A stretch of DNA of 64,000 nucleotides from Acidobacteriota bacterium (lineage in GTDB: Bacteria > Acidobacteriota > Aminicenantia > Aminicenantales > Saccharicenantaceae): contig JAKQUO010000004.1 of the NCBI GenBank assembly GCA_029569255.1, forward strand, positions 28,886-92,885, read 5' to 3'. Each line of letters opens with the position of its first letter. Position 1 is the first letter of the stretch. The notes below the pieces were generated by a model. That model saw nothing but the letters and a program-made list of their open reading frames with translations. It was not told the origin of the DNA and did not search any database. The position numbers and the translations under genes were made by a program. Positions 25,169 to 32,905 of the stretch are shown piece after piece.

Positions 25169-26320
25169 CTAGGAGCCTTTGCCGGCGACGATCTTATAGC
25201 GGCGGACGAAGATGTCGTTCCCGTCCTCAGGCGTCTCGATCGTATAGAAGGATCCGTTGCGGGCCAGGGCCCGCGGTTTGCTCGGCGCCATCAGGAAGTC
25301 CCAGCCGTCGTATTTCGGCAAGCGCGTTCGGCCCCGGAAGCGGCCCTCCCGGTCAAAGACGTCCCCGACGAGGGTTCCCTCGCCGGGCAGGCTTTCGAAC
25401 GTCACCACGAGAACGTAGTCGGGATCGAGAAGAAAGATGTCGGCGATGGGGGGCATCCGCTCGGGGATGTCCGTGAACGTCTTGAATTTCGCGTCATTGG
25501 CCTTGAAGACGCCGATCTCTTCTTCCGTGACCTTCCTCGGATCGCCTCTCTTGGCGATTGTCCGGATGAGCTGTCCTTCGGGCGAAACGACGTGGATCTC
25601 GTAGCGGTCAGTCGAGGCGTACCAGAGGTTCCCTCGATCGTCGATCTGGAACTTGACCTGGCGGCGATAGGCGTCCCCGTGATAGACGCCCCGGCTGTCC
25701 CGCGTCAGACCCCATTCGTACTCGTGGATCTTCAAGAGGGGCTTTCCTTGCGGCGAGCCTTTCGTCAGGGTGAGCAGCTGCCGGTCGCGAGTGTTGGCCA
25801 GGAACTCCGTGACGATGAGATAGATGTTCCCGGCGCGATCCAGGCGGAAATCGTCGCCCCAAAGAGCGACCTTGGAAACGTTCAGGAGCTTGAAATCCCC
25901 GTCGAAGACGGTCAGCCTCCTTTGGCGGCCGTCGAGAACGAGGAGCCGCCCGTCCGAGGCGAACTCGGGGTCGAAGAACCCGAACTCCCCGGGCCCCTGT
26001 CCGGGTCGAAAGTCCTTGCGGAGCGTTTCCTTTCCCGAAGCGTCGAACCGGACAAGCGTGTTGGTCTTTCCGGTGAAAACGTGGATCTCGCCCCGGTCAT
26101 TGACCCGAAGCGCGAACGGCGTCCAGTCGGACTCGCGGAGACTCAGGTCCTGAACGAACTTGATTTCCAGCACCGGGCCGACCGGCTTCGCGTCGTTGAC
26201 GATCTCGACGAAATCCGCCGCCTTGGCGACGAGCTGCCGTCCCGGCTTCTGGGCGATGAGGATGTCCGCGCTGGCCGACAAGACGAAGATCACCGCCAAA
26301 ATGACGGGTTTGTGTCTCAT
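25169..26320 (-). CDS. 6-bladed beta-propeller protein, exported
   Basis: A 383-residue protein with signal peptide MRHKPVILAVIFVLSASADILIAQ. The rest is an NHL-like six-bladed propeller (ALRVNDRGEIHVFTG, SDGRLLVLDGRQRRLTVFDGDFKLL, LDRAGNIYLIVTE, IDDRGNLWYASTDRYEIHVVSPEGQLIRTI), the 6-bladed beta-propeller family common in Bacteroidota and Acidobacteriota. Role unknown, probably binding. The start at 26320 is fixed by the promoter at 26349-26377, which lies downstream of a longer in-frame ATG at 26446, and by AGGGGG before the ATG. GC content is lower than in flanking core genes, which suggests the gene belongs to the accessory patch. Confidence 0.82.
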   Translation of the reverse strand: MRHKPVILAVIFVLSASADILIAQKPGRQLVAKAADFVEIVNDAKPVGPVLEIKFVQDLSLRESDWTPFALRVNDRGEIHVFTGKTNTLVRFDASGKETLRKDFRPGQGPGEFGFFDPEFASDGRLLVLDGRQRRLTVFDGDFKLLNVSKVALWGDDFRLDRAGNIYLIVTEFLANTRDRQLLTLTKGSPQGKPLLKIHEYEWGLTRDSRGVYHGDAYRRQVKFQIDDRGNLWYASTDRYEIHVVSPEGQLIRTIAKRGDPRKVTEEEIGVFKANDAKFKTFTDIPERMPPIADIFLLDPDYVLVVTFESLPGEGTLVGDVFDREGRFRGRTRLPKYDGWDFLMAPSKPRALARNGSFYTIETPEDGNDIFVRRYKIVAGKGS

Positions 26321-26348
26321 GGGATGCCCCCTGGATCCGCGCTCATCC

Positions 26349-26377
26349 AGTATACCACAGCGCTGGGGCGAGCTCAA
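26349..26377 (-). promoter_or_regulatory. Promoter of the 6-bladed propeller gene
   Basis: Minus strand: TTGAGC (26377-26372), 17 bp, TATACT (26354-26349). A perfect hairpin GGGCGAGC/GCTCGCCC with a 5-nt loop overlaps the -35. Confidence 0.6.
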
Positions 26378-26439
26378 TGCTCGCCCGGCTGAGCCGTGCC
26401 GTGTCCTACGGATGAAGGAGGCCAAGCCCGGAATCCCGG

Positions 26440-26481
26440 TAATCATAGGAATTTGCTTTTACGGCCGGGCGAGCCCTCCCG
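26440..26481 (+). repeat. Dispersed repeat B, copy 2
   Basis: Second copy of the 42-base element at 24840-24881 (39 of 42 identities), same orientation. Only 7 nt separate it from repeat A copy 2. Confidence 0.8.
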
Positions 26482-26488
26482 TTGATAT

Positions 26489-26538
26489 CGGCCCCGGCTT
26501 GACTGCCGCTCCACGGCAATGATGGATTCGGAAGGGGA
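26489..26538 (+). repeat. Dispersed repeat A, copy 2
   Basis: Second copy of the 50-base element at 22973-23022 (46 of 50 identities), same orientation, directly after repeat B copy 2. Confidence 0.8.
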
Positions 26539-26628
26539 TTCGTCGCCCCGTTCGGGACGAGCGTCTACACCTGGACCGACAAGGAGGCGATGCTTGTGCG
26601 CCTCGAGTCGGCGGGCGCCGCGCGGGGC

Positions 26629-26850
26629 TCAGCCGGGCCTGAAGATCACCCGGCGCCGGCGGGGCCCGACGAGCGTGTAGTCGCCGCGTTCGGCCTTCTC
26701 GATCCTCTTGAGGGCCAGGTCCAGGAGGAGCCGGCGCTTCTCCGGGTCTCGCCGGGCCGTCTTCAGGTGTCTCCCGTGGCCCAAGCGGTCGCGGAGGAGA
26801 AGCGTTTCGACGGCGGACATCGGCTTCCTCGTCCGGCCGGTCGCGCTCAT
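26629..26850 (-). CDS. Small basic hypothetical protein (73 aa)
   Basis: A 73-residue, Arg/Lys-rich, mostly helical frame (SAVETLLLRDRLGHGRHLKT, RRLLLDLALKRIEKAERGDY, then RRRRVIFRPG). Its ATG overlaps the stop of a 29-codon frame by 4 nt (ATGA), the signature of translational coupling. No family recognised. The alternative is one ancestral gene of about 100 codons split by a frameshift. It lies in the accessory patch directly before the EttA gene, on the opposite strand. Confidence 0.45.
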   Translation of the reverse strand: MSATGRTRKPMSAVETLLLRDRLGHGRHLKTARRDPEKRRLLLDLALKRIEKAERGDYTLVGPRRRRVIFRPG

Positions 26851-26936
26851 GACGCGCCCTTGCCCCCGAGGGCGTGCAGCTCGGCCAGCGGGGCCTCCGT
26901 GGCGCCGATCTTGGCCAGGATGTCTTTGATATTCAC
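26847..26936 (-). CDS. Leaderless 29-codon ORF
   Basis: GTG at 26936 opens a 29-residue frame (NIKDILAKIGATEAPLAELH in its first part) ending in TGA within ATGA, shared with the next start. The GTG lies 6 nt after a TATCAT box and has no ribosome site, so it would be leaderless. The sequence is amphipathic and helical. It may be a leader peptide for, or the front half of, the 73-residue gene. Confidence 0.4.
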   Translation of the reverse strand: MNIKDILAKIGATEAPLAELHALGGKGAS

Positions 26937-26942
26937 GGAGTT

Positions 26943-26972
26943 ATGATAGCAGGGACGGTCCCGCGAAGACAA
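26943..26972 (-). promoter_or_regulatory. Promoter of the two-ORF mini-module
   Basis: Minus strand: TTGTCT (26972-26967), 18 bp, TATCAT (26948-26943). The GTG start follows after 6 nt. Confidence 0.55.
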
Positions 26973-27101
26973 GCCCCGATTTCGAAGGCCGAAGCGACGC
27001 GAATATGTCCTGTTTTCGAGAGGCCCCGGGGCGGCTGCCCCGGACCGGCCGGGCGCCGCGCGGGGCTACCCGGGAGCGCCTGTTTCCGCTACAATCCACC
27101 C

Positions 27102-28775
27102 ATGCCTTCCGACACCCAGGTCATCTTCTCCATGTCGCGGGTGGGCCGGGTCTTCCCGCCCAACCGCCAGGTCCTCAAGGACATCTCGCTCGGCTTCTAC
27201 TACGGGGCCAAGATCGGGGTGCTCGGCCTCAACGGCTCGGGCAAGTCGACCCTGCTCCGGATCATCGCCGGGGCCGACACGGGCTTCAGCGGCGAGCTCG
27301 CCGTGAGCAAGGGCTACACGGTCGGGCTCCTCGAGCAGGACCCCCGGCTCGACCCGGGCAAGACGGTCATCGAGATCGTCCGCGAGGGCGTCCAGCCCAT
27401 CGTCGACATCCTGGCCCGCTACGACGCCGTCTGCGACGGGATGGGCGCCCCCGAGGCCGACATGGACGCGCTGCTGGCCGAGCAGGCCCGGCTCCAGGAG
27501 GAGATCGACAAGCACGACGCCTGGAACCTCGACCACCACCTCGAGGTGGCCATGGACGCCCTGCGCTGCCCGCCGCCGGAAACGCCCGTGGAGGTCCTCT
27601 CGGGCGGCGAGCGCCGCCGCGTCGCCCTGACCCGGCTCCTGCTCCGGGAGCCCGACATCCTGCTCCTCGACGAGCCGACCAACCACCTCGACGCCGAGTC
27701 CGTGGCCTGGCTCGAACGGCACCTCCAGGAGTACAAGGGCACGGTCATCGCCGTGACCCACGACCGCTATTTCCTCGACAACGTGGCCGGCTGGATCCTA
27801 GAGCTCGACCGCGGCGAGGGCATCCCCTGGAAAGGCAACTACTCGTCGTGGCTGGAGCAGAAACAGGCCCGGCTGGCCGTCGAGGAGAAGGCCGAGTCGC
27901 GCCGCCAGCGGACGCTCGCCCGCGAGCTCGAATGGGTCCGCATGTCGCCCAAGGCCCGCCAGGCCAAGGGCAAGGCCCGCGTCACGGCCTACGAGAGGCT
28001 GCTCGGCCAGGACTTCGAGAAATACCGCGAGGACCAGGAGCTGCCCATCCCGCCGGGGCCGCGGCTCGGCGACGTCGTCATCGAGGTCGAGGGCGTTTCC
28101 AAGGCCTACGGCGACCGGGCGCTCATGGACGGATTGACCTTCAGCCTCCCGCCGGGCTCGATCGTCGGCGTCATCGGGCCCAACGGGGCCGGCAAGACGA
28201 CGCTGCTGCGGATGATCACCGGGCAGGAAGCGCCCGACGCCGGCCGCGTCCGCATCGGCGAGACGGTCAAGATCGCCTACGCCGACCAGTCGCGGACGCT
28301 CGACCCCGGCAGAACGGTCTGGGAGGAGATCTCGGGCGGGGAGGAGCTCATCCGGATCGGCGGCCGGGAGATGAACACCCGGGCCTACTGCGCCGCGTTC
28401 GGCTTCGGCGGCGCCGACCAGCAGAAAAAGTGCGGGACGCTCTCGGGCGGGGAGCGCAACCGCGTCCACCTGGCCAAGGCGGTGGCCGCGGCCGGCAACG
28501 TCCTCCTCCTCGACGAGCCGACCAACGACCTCGACGTCAACACCCTGCGGGCCCTGGAGGACGCGCTGGAGGGGTTCGCCGGCTGCGCCGTCGTCGTCAG
28601 CCACGACCGCTGGTTCCTCGACCGCGTCGCGACGCACATCCTGGCCTTCGAGGAGGACGGCTCGACCCACTGGATCTTCGGAAACTTCTCCGAGTACCAC
28701 GAGGACCTGAAGCGGCGCAAGGGCGCCGCTGCCGACCAGCCCCGCCGCCTCAAGCACCGGACGATCAAGCGCTGA
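27102..28775 (+). CDS. ettA: ABC-F ATPase, energy-dependent translational throttle EttA
   Basis: A 557-residue soluble tandem ATPase that binds the ribosomal E site and gates translation according to ADP/ATP ratio. Two complete nucleotide-binding domains are visible: GLNGSGKST, LSGGERRRVAL, ILLLDEPTNHLD in the first, and GPNGAGKTT, LSGGERNRVHL, VLLLDEPTNDLD in the second. Between them the EttA-type inter-domain linker carries SPKARQAKGKARVTAYERLL, a P-site tRNA-contacting segment. There are no transmembrane helices. The ATG at 27102 fits the family N-terminus (SDTQVIFSMSRVGRVFPPNRQVLKDISL in outline). A TACAAT box ends 6 nt before it and no ribosome site is seen, so the mRNA may be leaderless. 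Confidence 0.92.
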   Translation: MPSDTQVIFSMSRVGRVFPPNRQVLKDISLGFYYGAKIGVLGLNGSGKSTLLRIIAGADTGFSGELAVSKGYTVGLLEQDPRLDPGKTVIEIVREGVQPIVDILARYDAVCDGMGAPEADMDALLAEQARLQEEIDKHDAWNLDHHLEVAMDALRCPPPETPVEVLSGGERRRVALTRLLLREPDILLLDEPTNHLDAESVAWLERHLQEYKGTVIAVTHDRYFLDNVAGWILELDRGEGIPWKGNYSSWLEQKQARLAVEEKAESRRQRTLARELEWVRMSPKARQAKGKARVTAYERLLGQDFEKYREDQELPIPPGPRLGDVVIEVEGVSKAYGDRALMDGLTFSLPPGSIVGVIGPNGAGKTTLLRMITGQEAPDAGRVRIGETVKIAYADQSRTLDPGRTVWEEISGGEELIRIGGREMNTRAYCAAFGFGGADQQKKCGTLSGGERNRVHLAKAVAAAGNVLLLDEPTNDLDVNTLRALEDALEGFAGCAVVVSHDRWFLDRVATHILAFEEDGSTHWIFGNFSEYHEDLKRRKGAAADQPRRLKHRTIKR

Positions 28776-28891
28776 GGCCGTCGAACCCGCCCTCCCAACG
28801 ACGGCCATCAGGCCCGCCCCCGTATCCCGGAAGGCGTCGACCCGCTTGGCCGGCGCGCCGCGACCGGGGGAACGGCCGGCGCCTGTTTTTC

Positions 28892-28921
28892 TTGACACTC
28901 CCTCCCGGGCGGGACTATCAT
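28892..28921 (+). promoter_or_regulatory. Promoter of the M28 peptidase gene
   Basis: TTGACA (28892-28897), 18 bp GC-rich spacer, TATCAT (28916-28921), 32 nt before the ATG, which also has GGGAGG. Confidence 0.7.
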
Positions 28922-28953
28922 CCATCCTTCAACGTCACGCGGGAGGTTTTGTC

Positions 28954-31056
28954 ATGAGGAATCGCGCCCTTGTCGCCGTCGTCGCCCTGGCCCTTCTGCT
29001 GTCCGTCGCGGCCAGCCCGCAGAGGAAGCCAGCCGCGCCGGCCGTCGATCCCGTCGTCCAGAAGATCATCGAGCTGGGGACGACCGATAATCAGGTCATG
29101 CGCTGGAACGACTACGCCAGCAACCGCTTCGGCGCCCGGGAGACGGGCTCCAACGCCTACAACGACGCTGTCGAGTGGGCCGCCTGGCAGTTCCGCCAGT
29201 GGGGACTCGAGGTCGAGCTCGACCCGGCCGGGGAGGTGCCTGTCGGCTTCAACCGCGGCCCCTGGTTCGGCAAGATGACCAAGCCGGCGGAAAAGCCTCT
29301 CCATTTCGGCACGCCCAGCTTCACGGCCGGCACCAAGGGCCGGGAGCGGGGGCCGGTCGCCGTCCTGAAGGCCGATCCGTTCTCCATCCCGGGACGGAAC
29401 GCCACGCCCGAGCAGACAGAGAAGAAGAAGGCGGCGGTCGAGGAGGCCGTCGCCGAGATCAAGGCCAACCCCGGCGCCTTCAAGGGCGCCTGGGTCCTCA
29501 TCGCCGGCGAGAACTCGGGCTTCGCCCGCGACGGCCGCAAGGGCACGCCCGAGTACTCCGACTCACAGCTCATCCCGAAGGTCACGGCCGCGCTGGTCGA
29601 GGCCGGGGCCCTGGGGACCATCCAATCGTCCAAGACGGACCCGTTCCGGATCCTCGACGGCTACGTCGCCTCCTGGGAGACGCTCCCCGTCCTGCCCGAC
29701 ATCAAGCTGGCCGAGGGCCAGTACGCCGAGATCAAGGCCCTGGCCGAAAAAGGCGAGCCGGTCGAGCTCGAGTTCGATATCCGCAACTGGTTCAAGATGG
29801 GCCCGGTCAAGTACCACAGCGTCGTGGCCACCCTGCGGGGGACCGAGTTCCCCGACGAATACATCGTTCTGGGCGGGCATTTCGACTGCTTCAGCGGCGC
29901 GACCGGCGCGGTCGACGACGGCTCCGGCTTCGCCCCGATGGCCGAGGCCATGCGGCTCATCGCGGAGGCCGGCGGCCGGCCCAAGCGCTCGATCGTCGTG
30001 ATCCTCTTCGCGGCCGAGGAGCAGGGGCTCATCGGCTCGCAGGCCTGGCTCAAGAACCGGCCCGGCATCGCCGACAAGATCGTGTTCATGATCAACCGGG
30101 ATGGCAGTCCCAGCGCCGTCACCGGGGCGTCCGTGCCGGAGACGTGGTACGCCGATTTCAAGGCCGTCACCGCCCCGCTCGTTTCGCTCAACCCGAAATG
30201 GCCCTTCAAGCTCGAGCGCGGCCTGCCCCGGGCCCACGCCACGAGCCCGGGCGGCACGGACTCGACGTCGTTCGAGGTGTTGGCCGTGCCGACCCTCCGC
30301 GTCATGACGGACTCGGACTACAACTACAACCACGCCTGGCACACCCTGGACGACCTGTACACGGAGCTGGTGCCGTACACGGAGCACCAGAAGCACTCGG
30401 CCCTGGCGACGGCCGTCATCGCCTACGGCGCGGCCAACCTGGCCAAGCCCCTGCCGAGACAGGGCGTTTACCTGGCCGACGGCCTGTACGCCGAGTTCGC
30501 CATCGGCTCGGCCGAGTCGCCGGTCCGCATCATGGCCAGCCTCGATTTCGTCAACGCGCCCCTCCAGACCGCCAACTTCGTCCGCATCGTGGAGGGCAAG
30601 GGCGGCCAGCGAGGCCCCGGCGGCTTCGGGCCCGGGCCCGGACCGGGGATGCGGCCGGGCGGGCCCATGGGCCCCGGCCAGCGCCCGGCGATCCCGCCCA
30701 TCGGCGCGATCGACGTGCGGGGCGGCGTCGTCGCCGGGACGATCGTCTCCGACGTCCAGAAGTCCGTGGCCGTCCCCAGCCTGCCGCTCGGGCCGAACGC
30801 CGCGATCAAGCACGACGCCGCCGGCGTCCTCGGCCTCTCCGGCCCGAACTCGTTCCATCTCACGCTCGGGAAGCAGGCCGGGCTCGACAGGACGTCGACC
30901 GCGATCGGCCGGGTCATCGCCGGGCTCGATCTCCTGAAGACGCTGAAGAAGGGCGAGGCCATCCGGAGCGTCCGGATCACGCGCGTGGGCCAGGCGGCCC
31001 GCGACTTCAAGACCGACGACGAGGCCTTCCGGAAGCTGCTGGAGGCGAAACACTGA
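28954..31056 (+). CDS. Exported M28 metallopeptidase fused to a cyclophilin-like domain
   Basis: A 700-residue exported protein. Residues about 25-500 are an M28 zinc aminopeptidase/carboxypeptidase with all expected motifs: GGHFDCFSG, DDGSG, AAEEQGLIGS, an Asp in INRDG and the late His in NHAWHTLDD. After a junction comes a domain resembling cyclophilin: YAEFAIGSAESPVRIMASL and TANFVRIVEG at its start, GPNSFHLTLGKQ and STAIGRVIAGLDLL at its end. A Gly/Pro/Met-rich insert (GPGGFGPGPGPGMRPGG) replaces the segment that normally holds the catalytic FHR motif, so isomerase activity is doubtful. The ATG at 28954 follows GGGAGG. Likely function: extracytoplasmic peptide degradation, with the added domain perhaps binding proline-containing substrate. 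Confidence 0.88.
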   Translation: MRNRALVAVVALALLLSVAASPQRKPAAPAVDPVVQKIIELGTTDNQVMRWNDYASNRFGARETGSNAYNDAVEWAAWQFRQWGLEVELDPAGEVPVGFNRGPWFGKMTKPAEKPLHFGTPSFTAGTKGRERGPVAVLKADPFSIPGRNATPEQTEKKKAAVEEAVAEIKANPGAFKGAWVLIAGENSGFARDGRKGTPEYSDSQLIPKVTAALVEAGALGTIQSSKTDPFRILDGYVASWETLPVLPDIKLAEGQYAEIKALAEKGEPVELEFDIRNWFKMGPVKYHSVVATLRGTEFPDEYIVLGGHFDCFSGATGAVDDGSGFAPMAEAMRLIAEAGGRPKRSIVVILFAAEEQGLIGSQAWLKNRPGIADKIVFMINRDGSPSAVTGASVPETWYADFKAVTAPLVSLNPKWPFKLERGLPRAHATSPGGTDSTSFEVLAVPTLRVMTDSDYNYNHAWHTLDDLYTELVPYTEHQKHSALATAVIAYGAANLAKPLPRQGVYLADGLYAEFAIGSAESPVRIMASLDFVNAPLQTANFVRIVEGKGGQRGPGGFGPGPGPGMRPGGPMGPGQRPAIPPIGAIDVRGGVVAGTIVSDVQKSVAVPSLPLGPNAAIKHDAAGVLGLSGPNSFHLTLGKQAGLDRTSTAIGRVIAGLDLLKTLKKGEAIRSVRITRVGQAARDFKTDDEAFRKLLEAKH

Positions 31057-31078
31057 GGGGAGCCGGCCGCTCCCCTCA
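31054..31078. terminator. Bidirectional hairpin containing both convergent stop codons
   Basis: Perfect 10-bp stem TGAGGGGAGC (31054-31063) and GCTCCCCTCA (31069-31078), loop CGGCC. The outermost TGA on each strand is the stop codon of the flanking gene (M28 and TPR protease). No T-run. Confidence 0.6.
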
Positions 31079-32845
31079 GATCCCGTCCATCGAGTCCAGG
31101 CGCTCGATCAGCTTGTAGAGGTCGGGGTCGCGCTCCAGCAGTTCCCGCCGGGTGTGGCCGTAGGCGATCTTCTGGTCGGCCAGCTTGTCCTCGGAAACGT
31201 AGGCCTCCACCCCGACGGCGAAGTACTCCATGACGTTGGTGTCGGAGTAGAAATCCAGGGTCAGCCGCTCGGCCTTGGCCTTGGCGTAGAGCCGGTCGAT
31301 CTCGGCCTGGATTCCGTCCGGGAGCATGCGGTGGATCTGGTGGGCGAATTCGTGGGCGACGACGTTGAAACGGAGGAACTTGACGTCCCGTTCCCAGTCC
31401 TCTCCGCTGAGGGCCCGCCGGCCGCCGAGGCCCTTGACGTCGTCCCAGAGCCGGAGGTCGAAGGTCCGCTGTCCCTTGAGGCCGGCCATCCCCGGCGCCT
31501 CGGATTGCTTCTTGTGGAAGGGCGTGAGATAGAACGTGCCGCCCTTGTCCTTGTCCGTCTTGAGGAGGGCCCGGAGGGGCTTGACGGACATGCGGATGAT
31601 CTTCCGGAGATCGGGATCGAGGTCCTGGTAGTTGATGAACACGTCGCGGAGGAACGGCGGCTCGGGCGCGTCCTTGGCCGCGAAGGCCTTCTCGATCTCC
31701 GCGAAACGGACGTTGACGCGGTCCTTTTTCCGGAGAAGGGACTGGGCGAAGCCGTAGTGGGCCAGCCCGTAGTCGGGATCGAGCCGCAGGATCTCCCGAA
31801 ACCGGGCGATGGCCCCGTCATAGTCCTGTCGATGGTAGGCGACGGTCCCTTGGCCGAGCAGGGCCGGGATCGCCGCCGGGCCCTCGAGGAGGGGGAGGGC
31901 CTGGTCGAATTTGGCCAGGGCGGGGCCGAAGTCGCGGGCGAGAAGGAGGGCGTCGGCCTCGTCGAGAAGGGTTTTGGCCCGGCCCTCGATCTCGAGCTCC
32001 TTGTAGTCCCTGGGCGTCCAGCCGTTCCCGATGTAATTGTGGGCCAGGTAGTTCCAGGGGTCGATCCTGAGGGCGAGGGTGGCCTCGGCGTACCCTTCCT
32101 CCATCTTCTTTTCCCCCCGCATCAGGATATTGGAGAGGTTGGCCCGGGCGTCGGCGTCGAAGGGGTCGGCCTCCACGGCCTTGCGCCCGGCGGCCGCCCA
32201 GAGGTCGTTCTCCTGACGGATCCGGTGGATGAGCGATTTGATGAAGTGGGCCCGGGAGAAGGCCGGGTCCACGGCCAGGCACCGGTCGGCGTGCTTCATG
32301 GCTTCGTCGAACCGGCTCTCCCAGTAGGCGACCTCGGCCAAGCCGGCGTATCCCGCCGGGTTCCCGGGAGACCGCGAGACGAGGCCGGAGAAGATCTTCG
32401 CGGCCTTGTCGAAATCCATCCGGTCCATGGCCAGGTCGGCCTCCAGCGCGGAGAGAGCGTCGGACGCGACCCCTAACTTCCTCATCCCGGCCATGAGGGC
32501 CGAGGCCTCGTCGAACCTGAAGGTGTTCCGGAAAAGACGCCCGAGAAGCGTGAGAGCGGTCTCGTTCGCGGGCTCGGCGCGCAGGACGGCCCGGAGGGTC
32601 TCCTCCGCCTTCCCGACGGCGCCGGACTTCAGGTATAAACGGGCCAGGGAGAGCGCCGCCTCCTTGTCCCGGGGCAGGCGGACGCCGGCGGCCTCGGCCT
32701 TGGCGATGGCCGCCTCGAGCTCTTCGAAGGTCCTGATCTCTTGCGGCGGGGCTTGGTCCGGCGGCGCGGCTGCCGACATCCCGCCCGAAAAGGCCAGGGC
32801 GGCGATCAAGGCCAGGAAAAATGCCGTCAAGCGACGCGTCTTCAT
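31076..32845 (-). CDS. Exported TPR protein with C-terminal gluzincin-type metalloprotease motif
   Basis: A 589-residue protein with signal peptide MKTRRLTAFFLALIAALAFSGGMSAAA. About residues 50-385 hold TPR repeats in two blocks (AALSLARLYLKSGAVGKAEETLRAVL, ARFREILRLDPDYGLAHYGFAQSLL in outline). Residues 498-502 are HEFAH, a zinc-binding HExxH, and NVMEYFAVGVEAY (about 538-550) offers the downstream Glu third ligand, as in gluzincins such as anthrax-lethal-factor-like peptidases. The combination suggests a periplasmic or surface protease recruited through its TPR part. AGGAGGG precedes the ATG. It converges on the M28 peptidase gene, sharing a perfect hairpin. Confidence 0.85.
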   Translation of the reverse strand: MKTRRLTAFFLALIAALAFSGGMSAAAPPDQAPPQEIRTFEELEAAIAKAEAAGVRLPRDKEAALSLARLYLKSGAVGKAEETLRAVLRAEPANETALTLLGRLFRNTFRFDEASALMAGMRKLGVASDALSALEADLAMDRMDFDKAAKIFSGLVSRSPGNPAGYAGLAEVAYWESRFDEAMKHADRCLAVDPAFSRAHFIKSLIHRIRQENDLWAAAGRKAVEADPFDADARANLSNILMRGEKKMEEGYAEATLALRIDPWNYLAHNYIGNGWTPRDYKELEIEGRAKTLLDEADALLLARDFGPALAKFDQALPLLEGPAAIPALLGQGTVAYHRQDYDGAIARFREILRLDPDYGLAHYGFAQSLLRKKDRVNVRFAEIEKAFAAKDAPEPPFLRDVFINYQDLDPDLRKIIRMSVKPLRALLKTDKDKGGTFYLTPFHKKQSEAPGMAGLKGQRTFDLRLWDDVKGLGGRRALSGEDWERDVKFLRFNVVAHEFAHQIHRMLPDGIQAEIDRLYAKAKAERLTLDFYSDTNVMEYFAVGVEAYVSEDKLADQKIAYGHTRRELLERDPDLYKLIERLDSMDGI

Positions 32846-32905
32846 CTCTGCCCTCCTGTCACGCGGAGTCTGCGGCCCGGCCGGCCGCGGAGGCTCGTCC
32901 GGTCC

